A stretch of 64,000 nucleotides of DNA from an uncultured bacterium (GTDB lineage: Bacteria > Cyanobacteriota > Vampirovibrionia > Gastranaerophilales > Gastranaerophilaceae). Shown piece by piece: positions 16,672 to 25,507 of this stretch (within the stretch, counting starts at the first letter, position 1; each line of letters begins with the position of its first letter). The notes beneath the pieces are model-generated. The model saw only the letters and a program-made list of their open reading frames with translations. It was not told the origin of the DNA and made no database searches. The translations under genes and the position numbers were made by a program. The stretch covers positions 124,001 to 188,000 of the forward strand of contig CAJMSH010000004.1 in the NCBI GenBank assembly GCA_905216055.1. Reading direction: 5' to 3'.

Positions 16672-19470
16672 ATGTGGAATTTATCAAAGAAATCAAAGAT
16701 TATTGTTTCGGCAGCTGCTTTGTTGGTAGTATTAGCGGCATTGCCTTTTGTAATATATTTGAAAGTTTTGCCGGCTGCGGTTTCCAATGAGCATGTTATA
16801 AATTATGTAGAAAAATTTTTGTATGATAATTGCGCTCTTAAATTGGATATAAAAAATCCGATTTTGAAAACTTCTATGGAGCCTGAAATTGAGTTTAAAG
16901 TTGATGAATTAACTTTAGCTAACAAGGGGGCTAATCTTTTAGCTGTTGATAATTTCGATACAATAATTTCATTTAAAGAAATCTTTGATAAAAATATTAT
17001 TATTAAAAAACTTGGTGCTGATTATATTTTTGCAGATATAAATAAACTTATGGCACTGGCTCCGAAGTCAGAAAAGAAAAAGGAACAACAAAAAAGTGAG
17101 TGGAATTTAGACTTTTTTGATTCTCTTTTATATGTAAAAAAATCTTTATTTTTGTACAAAGTTGAACCTGAAACTTATGTGGCTTTGAGGGCTGATGATA
17201 TTGAAATTGATAATACTCAAAAAGCTATGAGATATATTCATTTTAATATTACATCGTATATTAAAAAAGCCGGCAAAAAAATGTATATAAATATTGCTGA
17301 CAGAAATTCTATTTATATTAAAAACAAGGCTTTGTATATTGATAAATGTATGTTAACCCTTAATAAATCCAAAATATATTTTAACGCTTATGCAGCAAGA
17401 AAGAAAAATTCATATTTAGAAGTTTTCACAGATAAAATTCTTGTTGGGGATTTATTAGAACTTGTTAATTCACAAATTATTGAAAATAATTTGAATGAAC
17501 CTTTAGTATTCTTTAAAGATTTAAAGGGTGATTTTAATTTTAAAATAAGATTAACCAAAAAAGATGTAAACGGTGTTGTTAATTTAAATAAAATTTCTTG
17601 TAAATTGATACCAGTTGCAAATCTGCCTGTAATGTTGGAAAAGGGTAAGATTGTAATGACTAAAAATGACATTGTCTTAAAAGATTTTAAAGGTTATTAC
17701 AACAACAAAAAAGCAAACAGTATTGAAATGGAAGGTACTGTAAAGGATTATTTGAAAACAATGGATACAAATATTGTATCTCGTGCAGTTGTTACAAATG
17801 ATTTTGCAAAGAATTATTTTTCAAAATTGGTTGGTATTCCAATCACTATGATAGGTGGTTCTACAAAGACAAGATTAGACATAAAATCTATTAATAATAA
17901 AATTGATTTGGTATGGCTATTTGGTTTGAAACCAGGTCAAGATATATTGATTGATGGAACCTCTTTAACTCCTAATAAGTTTATTAGAGGCTTAATGGCT
18001 GATATGCATTATGAGGGAACATTATTTAGTATAAAATCAATTGATTATTATATAGTTCCTGACAGCTTTTCACTTGAACAAAGAAAAAATGTCAAACCTG
18101 TTGTTACTTTAGCAGGTAATATTGATGTATCTACACCAATTCCGACTGTTAAAAATTTAGGATTTAAAATTCCTAATCCTTTACCAAGTGAGTTTTTGAA
18201 TGTTTTGCTAGGTCAAAAATTCTTTAAAAACGGTAAAATCGCTGGTAATATGGAATATCTTAACACCGGGAAGTATCCTTCATTAAATGGGAAACTTACT
18301 ATGGATGATGTTAGAATCCCGTCTCAAAGAGTTTATTTAAAACATGGTGAAATGAATACTGCAAACGGACTTTTAAATCTTGCTGCAGATGGAAGATACA
18401 GACGTTCTGCTTATGATTTTGACGGAAGTCTTGTAAACGAAATTAAATTCCCGATTGTAGTAAAAAATATTAATTTGAGTGTAGATGATGTTGATATTGA
18501 GAAATTTATTGCATCTGCTAACAAACAAAATTCACAGGCTATACAATCAGAAAAATTTGATGTGACAGCATCTGGTGAAGCAAAAGATGATGACGATGAT
18601 ACTCCGACATTTGATATCGGAAACTTTATTGTTGAAAATTGCGTATTGCATGTAATTAAAGGTGCTTATAAAGATATAAAATTTGAAGATGTAAAAGCAA
18701 CTCTTTCGCTTGATAAGCACAGTATATTAAATATATATTCAAACAGATTTTCAATTGCTGAAGGACATTCTTCTGCAAAGATTAATTGTGACTTGAAGAA
18801 ACATAAATATAATATTGTATTGGGTATAAAAGATGTAAATTCTGATTTGATGGCAACAACTTTGTTGGCTTTGAAAAAAGAAATTACAGGTAAAGCAAGC
18901 GGTATTATTGCTTTAAATACTGACGATTCATTGAAGTTAAACGGTTCTATCAAGTTTATGGTGAAAAACGGTACAATTCAAAAAGTTGGTTTAGTTGAAT
19001 ATATTTTGAAATTCGCCGCTTTATTCAGAAATCCGCTTGCAATGATTAGTCCTTCGACTTTATCAGATCTTATTAATATCCCTGAAGGGAATTTCGATTT
19101 GATAAACGGAGATTTGAAAATTAAAAACAATGTTATTGAAAATATGATGATAAAATCTTCAGCACCTCAGTTGAGTTCGTTTATTGTCGGACGATATGAT
19201 TTGGAAACAAGAGATGCAACATTGAGAATTTATACAAAATTCAGTAATAGAAATAAGGGATTTGGCGGATTCTTGAGAAATATTTCGCTTAACAGTTTGG
19301 CAAACAGAATGCCATTGAGCAGCAGTAATGACAGTAATTATTATGCTGCAGAATTATCACAGCTTCCTCCGATTGATGCTGATGAAAAGGATTGTCAAAT
19401 CTTCTTGACAAAGGTTGACGGTGATGTTGAACATAATAACTTTATTTCTTCTTTGAAGAAAATTAAATAG
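16672..19470 (+). CDS. AsmA-like envelope protein, 932 aa
   Basis: One N-terminal membrane helix (about residues 9-30) is followed by about 900 residues of beta-rich sequence. The C-terminal part contains G-N-F-D-L-I-N-G-D-L-K-I-K-N-N-V, then M-I-K-S-S-A-P-Q and G-R-Y-D-L-E-T-R-D-A-T-L, the pattern of the AsmA-like C-terminal domain. AsmA/YhdP/TamB-type proteins span the periplasm and carry lipids to the outer membrane. A short acidic run (D-D-D-D-D, about 643-647) separates two parts. GAGGG is nine bases before the ATG and TATAAT is at 16644-16649. It is divergent from the WG-repeat lipoprotein. AsmA membership is fairly sure; the exact subfamily is not. Confidence 0.78.
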   Translation: MWNLSKKSKIIVSAAALLVVLAALPFVIYLKVLPAAVSNEHVINYVEKFLYDNCALKLDIKNPILKTSMEPEIEFKVDELTLANKGANLLAVDNFDTIISFKEIFDKNIIIKKLGADYIFADINKLMALAPKSEKKKEQQKSEWNLDFFDSLLYVKKSLFLYKVEPETYVALRADDIEIDNTQKAMRYIHFNITSYIKKAGKKMYINIADRNSIYIKNKALYIDKCMLTLNKSKIYFNAYAARKKNSYLEVFTDKILVGDLLELVNSQIIENNLNEPLVFFKDLKGDFNFKIRLTKKDVNGVVNLNKISCKLIPVANLPVMLEKGKIVMTKNDIVLKDFKGYYNNKKANSIEMEGTVKDYLKTMDTNIVSRAVVTNDFAKNYFSKLVGIPITMIGGSTKTRLDIKSINNKIDLVWLFGLKPGQDILIDGTSLTPNKFIRGLMADMHYEGTLFSIKSIDYYIVPDSFSLEQRKNVKPVVTLAGNIDVSTPIPTVKNLGFKIPNPLPSEFLNVLLGQKFFKNGKIAGNMEYLNTGKYPSLNGKLTMDDVRIPSQRVYLKHGEMNTANGLLNLAADGRYRRSAYDFDGSLVNEIKFPIVVKNINLSVDDVDIEKFIASANKQNSQAIQSEKFDVTASGEAKDDDDDTPTFDIGNFIVENCVLHVIKGAYKDIKFEDVKATLSLDKHSILNIYSNRFSIAEGHSSAKINCDLKKHKYNIVLGIKDVNSDLMATTLLALKKEITGKASGIIALNTDDSLKLNGSIKFMVKNGTIQKVGLVEYILKFAALFRNPLAMISPSTLSDLINIPEGNFDLINGDLKIKNNVIENMMIKSSAPQLSSFIVGRYDLETRDATLRIYTKFSNRNKGFGGFLRNISLNSLANRMPLSSSNDSNYYAAELSQLPPIDADEKDCQIFLTKVDGDVEHNNFISSLKKIK

Positions 19471-19483
19471 GATATTTTAAAAG

Positions 19484-19870
19484 TTAATTCAACAACATAA
19501 TTCCAAAGTTCAAGTATGTTGCAAAACCTACCCATAAAAGATATGGGATAAGAAGGTAGCTCGCAGGTTTTGAAATTTTATAAAATGAATATATTGTCAA
19601 AATAATAAATATTAAAAGCAATATTATTATAATGAGGCTTAATTTGATATTTTGAAGATAGAAAAATGCAGGACTCCAACTGAAATTTAATAAAAGTTGG
19701 ATTAGGAAAAATCCTATTCCTGCTTTTTTATTTTTATCAGTTTTTGCAAACATAAAGATAAAAAATGATAAAAATATTAGAAAATACATAACTCCCCATA
19801 CCGGCGCAAAGATATATGATGGCGGGTTAAGTAATGGTTTATTTAATTCGTTGTACCAAGTGAGATCCAT
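19484..19870 (-). CDS. tspO: TspO/MBR-family protein, lacking the first helix
   Basis: 128 residues. The family blocks are present: W-Y-N-E-L-N-K-P-x-x-x-P-P-S-Y-I-F-A-P-V-W, then N-F-S-W-S-P-A-F-F and P-Y-L-L-W-V-G-F-A-T-Y-L-N. Standard TspO is about 155-160 residues with five helices. Here the ATG lies just before W-Y-N-E-L, so the first transmembrane helix is missing and four remain. I see no upstream start that adds it. Members bind porphyrins and are linked to stress responses. It is convergent with the AsmA-like gene, 13 bases apart. Confidence 0.85.
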   Translation of the reverse strand: MDLTWYNELNKPLLNPPSYIFAPVWGVMYFLIFLSFFIFMFAKTDKNKKAGIGFFLIQLLLNFSWSPAFFYLQNIKLSLIIIILLLIFIILTIYSFYKISKPASYLLIPYLLWVGFATYLNFGIMLLN

Positions 19871-19972
19871 ATTTTTATTATTTGTCTATGAGATTAGATT
19901 TTCATTAGCCGAAATGTTATATTTTAAATATAATAATTGTAAATACATATTAAGATTTTGAAGTTTTTAATC

Positions 19973-20001
19973 TTGACTGAGAGTGTACTCTCAAATATAC
20001 A
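19973..20001 (+). promoter_or_regulatory. Promoter with palindromic operator before the DXS-like gene
   Basis: TTGACT (19973-19978), a 17-base spacer and TATACA (19996-20001). The spacer contains TGAGAGT-GT-ACTCTCA (19978-19993), a 7-2-7 palindrome overlapping the last base of the -35 box. AGGAGG (20024-20029) precedes the ATG by ten bases. A repressor site is likely; the regulator is unknown. Confidence 0.65.
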
Positions 20002-20039
20002 ATATAATTGTAAATATATAAAAAGGAGGCTTTATAAAG

Positions 20040-21797
20040 ATGATTTTAGACAAAGTTAATACCCCTGATGATTTGAAAAAATTGTCATTAGACGAAATGA
20101 ATTATTTAGCTGATGAAATCAGAGAATTAATTATAAAAAAAGTAAATGCAACAGGTGGGCACATGGCGCCTAATTTAGGTATTATAGAAGCTACTATTGC
20201 AATGCATTATGTTTTTAATTCTCCTGTTGATAAAATCGTTTTTGATGTATCTCATCAATGTTATCCGCATAAAATTTTGACAGGAAGAAAAGAAGGTTTT
20301 ACTGATCCTGACAAATATTTAAAATATACAGGTTATACTGCGCCTGAAGAAAGTGAACATGATTTATTTAAAGTCGGTCACACATCAACTGCAGCAAGTT
20401 TGGCAACAGGGCTTGCAAAAGCAAGAGATTTAAAAGGCGAAAAGTCTAATGTAATAGCTATTGTTGGTGATGGATCTTTAAGCGGTGGTGAAGCTCTTGA
20501 AGGCTTGGATAATGCTGCGGCTCTTGGTAGCAATATTATTATTGTTATTAATGATAATGATATGTCTATTGCAGAAAACCATGGCGGTATTTATCAAAAC
20601 TTGAAACTCTTAAGAGATACAAAAGGTCAAGCTGAATGCAATTTGTTTAAGGCTATGGGATTTGACTATTTGTATGTAGATGAAGGTAATAATATTGAAA
20701 AAATGATTGAAGCCTTCAAAAAAGTAAAAGATGTTTCTCATCCGACTGTATTGCATATAAAAACTTTGAAAGGTCATGGTTTGGCAGTTGCAGAAGAAAA
20801 TAAAGAAGCTTTCCACTGGATTATGCCTGGGGTTTTAGACGAAAAACCTGAAAATGCTCAAAATACAGTAGTTGAAGATTATTGTTCATTAACAAAAGAT
20901 TTTATAATGCAAAAAATTAAAGAAGATAAAACAACTGTTGTTGTAAATGCTGCAACTCCTGGTGTATTTGGATTTGACCCTGAATTTAGAAAGAAATTGG
21001 GCGTTCATTATACAGATGTCGGTATTGCGGAAGAACATGCGGTTGCTTATTCCTCAGCTCTTGCAAAAGCTGGCGCAAAACCTATTTTGACAATTATGAG
21101 TTCATTTGTTCAAAGAACTTATGATCAGCTTTCTCAGGATTTGTGCTTGAATAAATCTCCGCTTGTAATTCTTGTTTATTGGGGCGGAATTTCTGATGCT
21201 GATGCAACTCACCTTTGTTCTTTTGATATGTCAATGATGGGTAATATTCCAAATCTTACATATCTTTGCCCTGTTAATAAGGAAGAATATCTTGCGATGT
21301 TAGAGTATGCTTATGCGCAAAACGAAGGGCCTGTTGTTATTAGAGTCCCTGCTTGCCAGTTAGAATCTTGCGGATGCGAAGATAAAACTGATTATTCAAT
21401 TTCAAACAAATTTAAAGTTGTTGAAAATGGTGAAAAAATAGCATTGTTAGGACTTGGCAATTTCTTTAATCTTGCAAAAGATGTTAAAAAAGAAATTCAA
21501 AGCAAGCTTAATATAAATGCTACTTTGATTAATCCAAAATTTATTTCAGGTATTGATAAAGAACTTTTGGAAAGTTTAAAATCTAATCACCAAATTGTTG
21601 TAACTTTGGAAGATGGAATTTTAGACGGCGGCTTTGGTGAAAAAATTTCTCGATTCTATGGAAATTCTGATATGAAAGTATTGAATTACGGTGCAATCAA
21701 GGAATTTACAGACAGAGAACCGATGAATTCTTTATATGACCGTTATAGATTGAAAAAAGAATTGATTTTAGATGATATCAAAAGTCTTTTAAAATAG
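20040..21797 (+). CDS. 1-deoxy-D-xylulose-5-phosphate synthase-like thiamine-diphosphate enzyme
   Basis: 585 residues against about 620-640 in canonical DXS. TPP features are intact: T-G-G-H (38-41), F-D-V-S-H-Q-C-Y-P-H-K-I-L-T-G-R, V-G-D-G-S-L-S-G-G with downstream N-D-N, and D-V-G-I-A-E-E-H-A-V. DXS makes DXP from pyruvate and glyceraldehyde-3-phosphate for isoprenoids and cofactors. Two segments differ: the D-R-A-G block is Y-W-G-G, and the Y-P-R-G segment is V-P-A-C, so the two arginines expected to hold the substrate phosphate are missing. It could be a diverged DXS, as short DXS variants occur in other anaerobes, or a synthase with another acceptor. A palindromic operator and strong AGGAGG suggest tight control. 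Confidence 0.75.
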   Translation: MILDKVNTPDDLKKLSLDEMNYLADEIRELIIKKVNATGGHMAPNLGIIEATIAMHYVFNSPVDKIVFDVSHQCYPHKILTGRKEGFTDPDKYLKYTGYTAPEESEHDLFKVGHTSTAASLATGLAKARDLKGEKSNVIAIVGDGSLSGGEALEGLDNAAALGSNIIIVINDNDMSIAENHGGIYQNLKLLRDTKGQAECNLFKAMGFDYLYVDEGNNIEKMIEAFKKVKDVSHPTVLHIKTLKGHGLAVAEENKEAFHWIMPGVLDEKPENAQNTVVEDYCSLTKDFIMQKIKEDKTTVVVNAATPGVFGFDPEFRKKLGVHYTDVGIAEEHAVAYSSALAKAGAKPILTIMSSFVQRTYDQLSQDLCLNKSPLVILVYWGGISDADATHLCSFDMSMMGNIPNLTYLCPVNKEEYLAMLEYAYAQNEGPVVIRVPACQLESCGCEDKTDYSISNKFKVVENGEKIALLGLGNFFNLAKDVKKEIQSKLNINATLINPKFISGIDKELLESLKSNHQIVVTLEDGILDGGFGEKISRFYGNSDMKVLNYGAIKEFTDREPMNSLYDRYRLKKELILDDIKSLLK

Positions 21798-21816
21798 TTT
21801 GTTATCTTCAATTTGA

Positions 21817-21863
21817 AATAAATAAAAGCCCTTTGCATAAAATATGTGAGGGCTTTATTTATT
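21817..21863 (+). terminator. Intrinsic terminator after the DXS-like gene
   Basis: Stem core AAAGCCCT / AGGGCTTT extended by A/T pairs on both sides, with a 16-base loop, ending in TTTATTTATT. It lies 20 bases after the stop codon. Confidence 0.75.
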
Positions 21864-21920
21864 CCTTTGGAGCTGCTATCAACTAATGATTATTTATGGT
21901 AAAATGTATTTGGAGGGTTT

Positions 21921-22337
21921 ATGTACACTGTAAAAGAAGTTGCTGAAAAAATGGATGTATCTGAACACACTTTGCGTTTTTGGGCAAAATGCGGATTTTT
22001 TCCTTTTGTTAAAAGAGATAAAAACAATATAAGGATGTTTTCGGATAACGATTTGGAATGGGTAAAAATCGTAAAATGTTTGCGTTCTGTCGGAACGGAA
22101 AATAAAGCTATAAAAAAATATATAGATCTTTGCATAGTCGGAGATTCTACTGTAAAAGAGCGTTACGATATTATTCACAAAACAAAATTAAAGGCTCTAA
22201 AACAGATGGAGGAATGCAAAAAGCAAATTGATGTTTTGGAGTTTAAAGAGGGTTTTTATCAAAACCTTATAAAAAATAATCTTAAAGATACTTGGAATCC
22301 TATGAATAAATTGGATTTAGAAAATACGGCAATATAA
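21921..22337 (+). CDS. MerR-family transcriptional regulator
   Basis: 138 residues. The N-terminal helix-turn-helix (Y-T-V-K-E-V-A-E-K-M-D-V-S-E-H-T-L-R-F-W) and wing are typical of MerR; W replaces the usual Y of R-Y-Y/R-F-Y. The second half is a dimerisation coiled coil (about 75-125) without an obvious Cys-based metal site, so the effector is unknown. GGAGG lies five bases before the ATG. It is followed after 24 bases by hydE on the same strand, so it may regulate hydrogenase maturation or be only co-transcribed. Confidence 0.88.
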   Translation: MYTVKEVAEKMDVSEHTLRFWAKCGFFPFVKRDKNNIRMFSDNDLEWVKIVKCLRSVGTENKAIKKYIDLCIVGDSTVKERYDIIHKTKLKALKQMEECKKQIDVLEFKEGFYQNLIKNNLKDTWNPMNKLDLENTAI

Positions 22338-22361
22338 TAACGAAATTTTTGCAGGTGTGGA

Positions 22362-23354
22362 TTGGAAGATTTTTCTAAAAAAGAAATTATTGATTTGTTA
22401 AAAGATGACAGCCAAAATGAATGGTTGTTTTCACTTGCAGATAAAATTCGTAAGGAATATGTCGGTGATGAAGTTCATTTGAGAGGGCTTATTGAATTTT
22501 CAAATATTTGCAAATGTACTTGCAAATATTGCGGACTGCGTTATGAAAATAGCGAAGTTGAAAGATATAGAATTTCAACACCTTCTATACTTTCTACTGC
22601 TAAAAAGGCTTGTGCTGCAGGGTATAAAACGATAGTGCTTCAATCTGGCGAAGATAGATTTTTCTCTCAAAAGGTTATGTGTGAAATAATTGAGGAGATA
22701 AAAAAACTTGATGTAGCTCTAACATTAAGTATCGGAGAAAGAAGCTTTGATGATTATAAAGCCTTTAAAGAAAGCGGAGCTGACAGGTATCTTATTAGAA
22801 TTGAAACTACTGATAAAAATTTGTATAAAGAAATGCACCCAAATATGAGTTTTGAAAATCGTGTGCGTTGTTTAAAGGATTTGAAAACATTAGGATATGA
22901 GGTCGGAACAGGTTGTCTTGTCGGATTGCCTTCTCAAACAATTGAATCTTTAGCAGGTGATATTTTATTTTTTAAAGAAATTAATGCTGATATGATTGGA
23001 ATAGGACCTTTTATTGCTCATCCTCAAACCCCTTTGAAAAATTGTGCTAATGGAGATTTAACTCTTTCTCTTAAGGTTATGGCATTGACAAGGATTATGT
23101 TGAAAAACATAAATATTCCTGCAACAACAGCAATGGAAACTTTAAACCCTGATGGAAGATTAATAGCTCTTCAGAGTGGTGCAAATGTTATAATGCCAAA
23201 TGTTACGGATGTAAATTATTGTGAAAAATATGACATTTATCCTAACAAAGCGCATTTAGATGATGATATTTTGCATTCTCGAAAAATCGTTGAGGATAAA
23301 TTGAAAACAATTGGCAGAACAGTGGCAAAAGATTACGGCTTTAGACGGAAATAA
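22362..23354 (+). CDS. hydE: [FeFe]-hydrogenase H-cluster radical SAM maturase HydE
   Basis: 330 residues starting with TTG at 22362; GCAGG lies just upstream and no ATG is suitably placed. E-F-S-N-I-C-K-C-T-C-K-Y-C-G-L-R (about 46-61) is the HydE version of the CX3CX2C cluster motif, and R-I-E-T-T-D, H-P-N-M-S-F-E-N-R, V-G-T-G-C-L-V-G-L-P-S-Q-T and I-G-P-F-I-A-H-P-Q-T-P follow in HydE order. HydE acts with HydF and HydG to build the di-iron subcluster of [FeFe] hydrogenase. HydF, HydG and the hydrogenase are not in this window. The presence of hydE implies H2 metabolism in an anaerobe. Confidence 0.9.
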   Translation: MEDFSKKEIIDLLKDDSQNEWLFSLADKIRKEYVGDEVHLRGLIEFSNICKCTCKYCGLRYENSEVERYRISTPSILSTAKKACAAGYKTIVLQSGEDRFFSQKVMCEIIEEIKKLDVALTLSIGERSFDDYKAFKESGADRYLIRIETTDKNLYKEMHPNMSFENRVRCLKDLKTLGYEVGTGCLVGLPSQTIESLAGDILFFKEINADMIGIGPFIAHPQTPLKNCANGDLTLSLKVMALTRIMLKNINIPATTAMETLNPDGRLIALQSGANVIMPNVTDVNYCEKYDIYPNKAHLDDDILHSRKIVEDKLKTIGRTVAKDYGFRRK

Positions 23355-23395
23355 GTATAATAAATTAATAAAAAAATTCCCCGCAAAAAAAAATA

Positions 23396-23468
23396 AGCCG
23401 ATAAAGGGACTTGAACCCTTGACCTACTCATTACGAATGAGTTGCTCTACCAACTGAGCTACATCGGC
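23396..23468 (-). tRNA. tRNA-Thr (anticodon CGT)
   Basis: Read on the minus strand, the 7-bp acceptor stem is GCCGATG/TATCGGC with one G-U pair, the D arm contains AGCTCAGTTGGTAGAGC, the anticodon stem ACTCA/TGAGT encloses TTCGTAA (anticodon CGT), and the T arm has GGTTCAAGTCC. The discriminator is T. The 3' CCA is not encoded. Confidence 0.95.
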
Positions 23469-23580
23469 TTACGAAAATATTATACCTGCTATTTAAAGCA
23501 ACTGTCAATCATTCTATATGAGTATAAAAAAAGAGATTATTTTTATAATAATCTCTTTAATCTATATAATTTTTTTTAAA

Positions 23581-24468
23581 TTAAATTACGTTATTCACAG
23601 TTTTATTTTTTGCAAAACTTTCAACACATTCCAATATTGTTGTAGCATATTCTTTGTGTTTGTTAAAGAATATGTGCGAAGCTTGTGGAATTACAATCAC
23701 TTTGTTTTCTTTTGCGAACTTGCAGTATGAATTAATTTTTTCCATAAATAGTTTTGCATCTCCACCAGCCATACTGTCTTTTTCTCCTATTACAAAGGCT
23801 CCCGGAATTTTTATTTGAGAAAGAGAATTTGTTTCCCCATCATTACTTAGCACAGGACAATTCTTAAGGTTATATGCGTTATAAAATGACAAAAGTGTTT
23901 CGGCGCACATTGGTGAAAATCCGCCAAATACAAAAGGTAATATATCTTTTCCTCTACCTTCTTCAACAAATTTTTGTGCTGTTTTTAAATACATATCTTT
24001 TTCTTCAATAAGATTCCACCAGTAACTCAAATCAACTGGTGCGCTTACTATAAAATTATCAACTAAATTGTCAGAAGTATTGCCAAGATAATTTATAATT
24101 TTGTTTGAACCAAGTGAATGTCCTGCAAGTATTATATTTTTAAATCCAAGTTCTTTTGCGTATTTTACGTAGCTTTCCACATCTTCGAAAACCAGACTGA
24201 AGTCATCAAATACAACTCCTGTGTATAATTGAGTGTGATTTTTTAAATCAGAATATGCAATCATTGAAAAAGCATCCATTGCATGACCCGCTATACAGGC
24301 AATATTGTTTGCGCTTAGCAATTCTCCTGTCGCGGGAAGTAAATCGTTTTGAAATACGTTACTGCATATCCCACTCATTATTATAACAACGGTATTCATT
24401 GTATTATCGCCCCACATAGCACCTTTCAATTCTAGTCCTCTTGGGGTGTTTACTCTTATTATTTCCAT
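23581..24468 (-). CDS. alpha/beta hydrolase
   Basis: 295 residues with the alpha/beta hydrolase layout: nucleophile elbow G-H-S-L-G (about 115-119), candidate acid Asp in G-E-K-D-S (about 226-230) and candidate His in A-S-H-I-F-F (about 268-273). No signal peptide, so probably cytoplasmic. The closest general group is the DUF1749/serine esterase-like set; substrate unknown. AGGAGG is close upstream of the ATG. It is divergent from the LysR gene, which could control it. Confidence 0.8.
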   Translation of the reverse strand: MEIIRVNTPRGLELKGAMWGDNTMNTVVIIMSGICSNVFQNDLLPATGELLSANNIACIAGHAMDAFSMIAYSDLKNHTQLYTGVVFDDFSLVFEDVESYVKYAKELGFKNIILAGHSLGSNKIINYLGNTSDNLVDNFIVSAPVDLSYWWNLIEEKDMYLKTAQKFVEEGRGKDILPFVFGGFSPMCAETLLSFYNAYNLKNCPVLSNDGETNSLSQIKIPGAFVIGEKDSMAGGDAKLFMEKINSYCKFAKENKVIVIPQASHIFFNKHKEYATTILECVESFAKNKTVNNVI

Positions 24469-24543
24469 ATTATCAGCCTCCTTTTTATATTATTTACGAT
24501 TATTTTAAAATAGCAAATACTTATAATACATACTTAATTATAC

Positions 24544-24573
24544 TTGACAGGCATAGCTAAAAGATTGTATTAT
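24544..24573 (+). promoter_or_regulatory. Promoter of the lysR-type gene
   Basis: TTGACA (24544-24549), 18-base spacer, TATTAT (24568-24573). The expected transcript start is about 18 bases before the ATG at 24599, with AAGG between. Confidence 0.65.
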
Positions 24574-24598
24574 GGAATGAAAAAATAAGGTTTAAAAT

Positions 24599-25498
24599 AT
24601 GGAATTTCGTGTATTAAGATATTTTTTAACTGTTGCAAGAGAAGGTTCAATTACAGGTGCTGCTAATTCCCTCCATTTAACTCAGCCTACATTGTCTCGT
24701 CAGCTTCAGGATTTGGAAAAAGAGCTAGGTCAAACTTTGTTGATAAGAGGAAAACATAAAATAACTCTTACTCCTGAGGGAATGATTTTGAGAAAGCGTG
24801 CTGAAGAAATTGTTGATATGGTTGAAAAAACGGAGGCTGAATTTAACTCAATAAGTGATGTAATCGGGGGTGATATTTATATTGGAAGCGGGGAAACCGA
24901 TTCTATGAAATATATTGCTCGTGTTATGAAAGATATTCAACAGGAATATCCGAATGTAAAATTCCACGTATATAGCGGCAATGCAGAAGATGTAATTGAA
25001 AAACTTGATAAAGGACTTTTGGATTTTGGGGTTTTAATTCAACCGATTGATTTGTCAAAGTATGATAATATAACTTTACCTGAAAAAGATTTGTGGGGCG
25101 TTTTGATGTTAAAAAGCAGTCCTTTAGCAAAAAAAGAATTTGTAACTCTTGAAGATTTGGCATCAGTTCCTATTCTTGCATCAAGGCAAATGTCGAAAAA
25201 ATATTCTGCAGAAAGCGGTTTTTTAGATTGGTTTGGTGATGCTTTTGAACATTTGAATATCGCAGTTACTTATAATCTTGTTTATAATGCTGCAATAATG
25301 GTTAAAGCAGGTATCGGATATGCCGTTACTCTTGATAAACTTGTTAATACGACAGGTGACAGTGATTTATGTTTTAGACCGCTGAAGCCTAAATTAGAAT
25401 CAGGATTAGATATCGTGTGGAAAAAGTATCAGGTATTTTCGCCTGCTGCAAAGTTGTTTTTGGATAAATTATCAGAGTCATTACAAAAAGGAAATTAA
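24599..25498 (+). CDS. LysR-family transcriptional regulator
   Basis: 299 residues, normal for the family. The winged helix at the N-terminus contains G-S-I-T-G-A-A-N-S-L-H-L-T-Q-P-T-L-S-R and the linker helix follows; residues about 90-295 form a periplasmic-binding-protein-like effector domain. The effector is not identifiable. It is divergent from the alpha/beta hydrolase and ten bases upstream of the MmcQ-type gene; either may be its target. Confidence 0.92.
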   Translation: MEFRVLRYFLTVAREGSITGAANSLHLTQPTLSRQLQDLEKELGQTLLIRGKHKITLTPEGMILRKRAEEIVDMVEKTEAEFNSISDVIGGDIYIGSGETDSMKYIARVMKDIQQEYPNVKFHVYSGNAEDVIEKLDKGLLDFGVLIQPIDLSKYDNITLPEKDLWGVLMLKSSPLAKKEFVTLEDLASVPILASRQMSKKYSAESGFLDWFGDAFEHLNIAVTYNLVYNAAIMVKAGIGYAVTLDKLVNTTGDSDLCFRPLKPKLESGLDIVWKKYQVFSPAAKLFLDKLSESLQKGN

Positions 25499-25507
25499 TA
25501 TCTTATT

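Noticed and set aside
19978..19993. LexA/SOS box before the DXS-like gene
   Set aside because: The palindrome TGAGAGT-GT-ACTCTCA does not match CTG-N10-CAG or the GAAC-N4-GTTC type.
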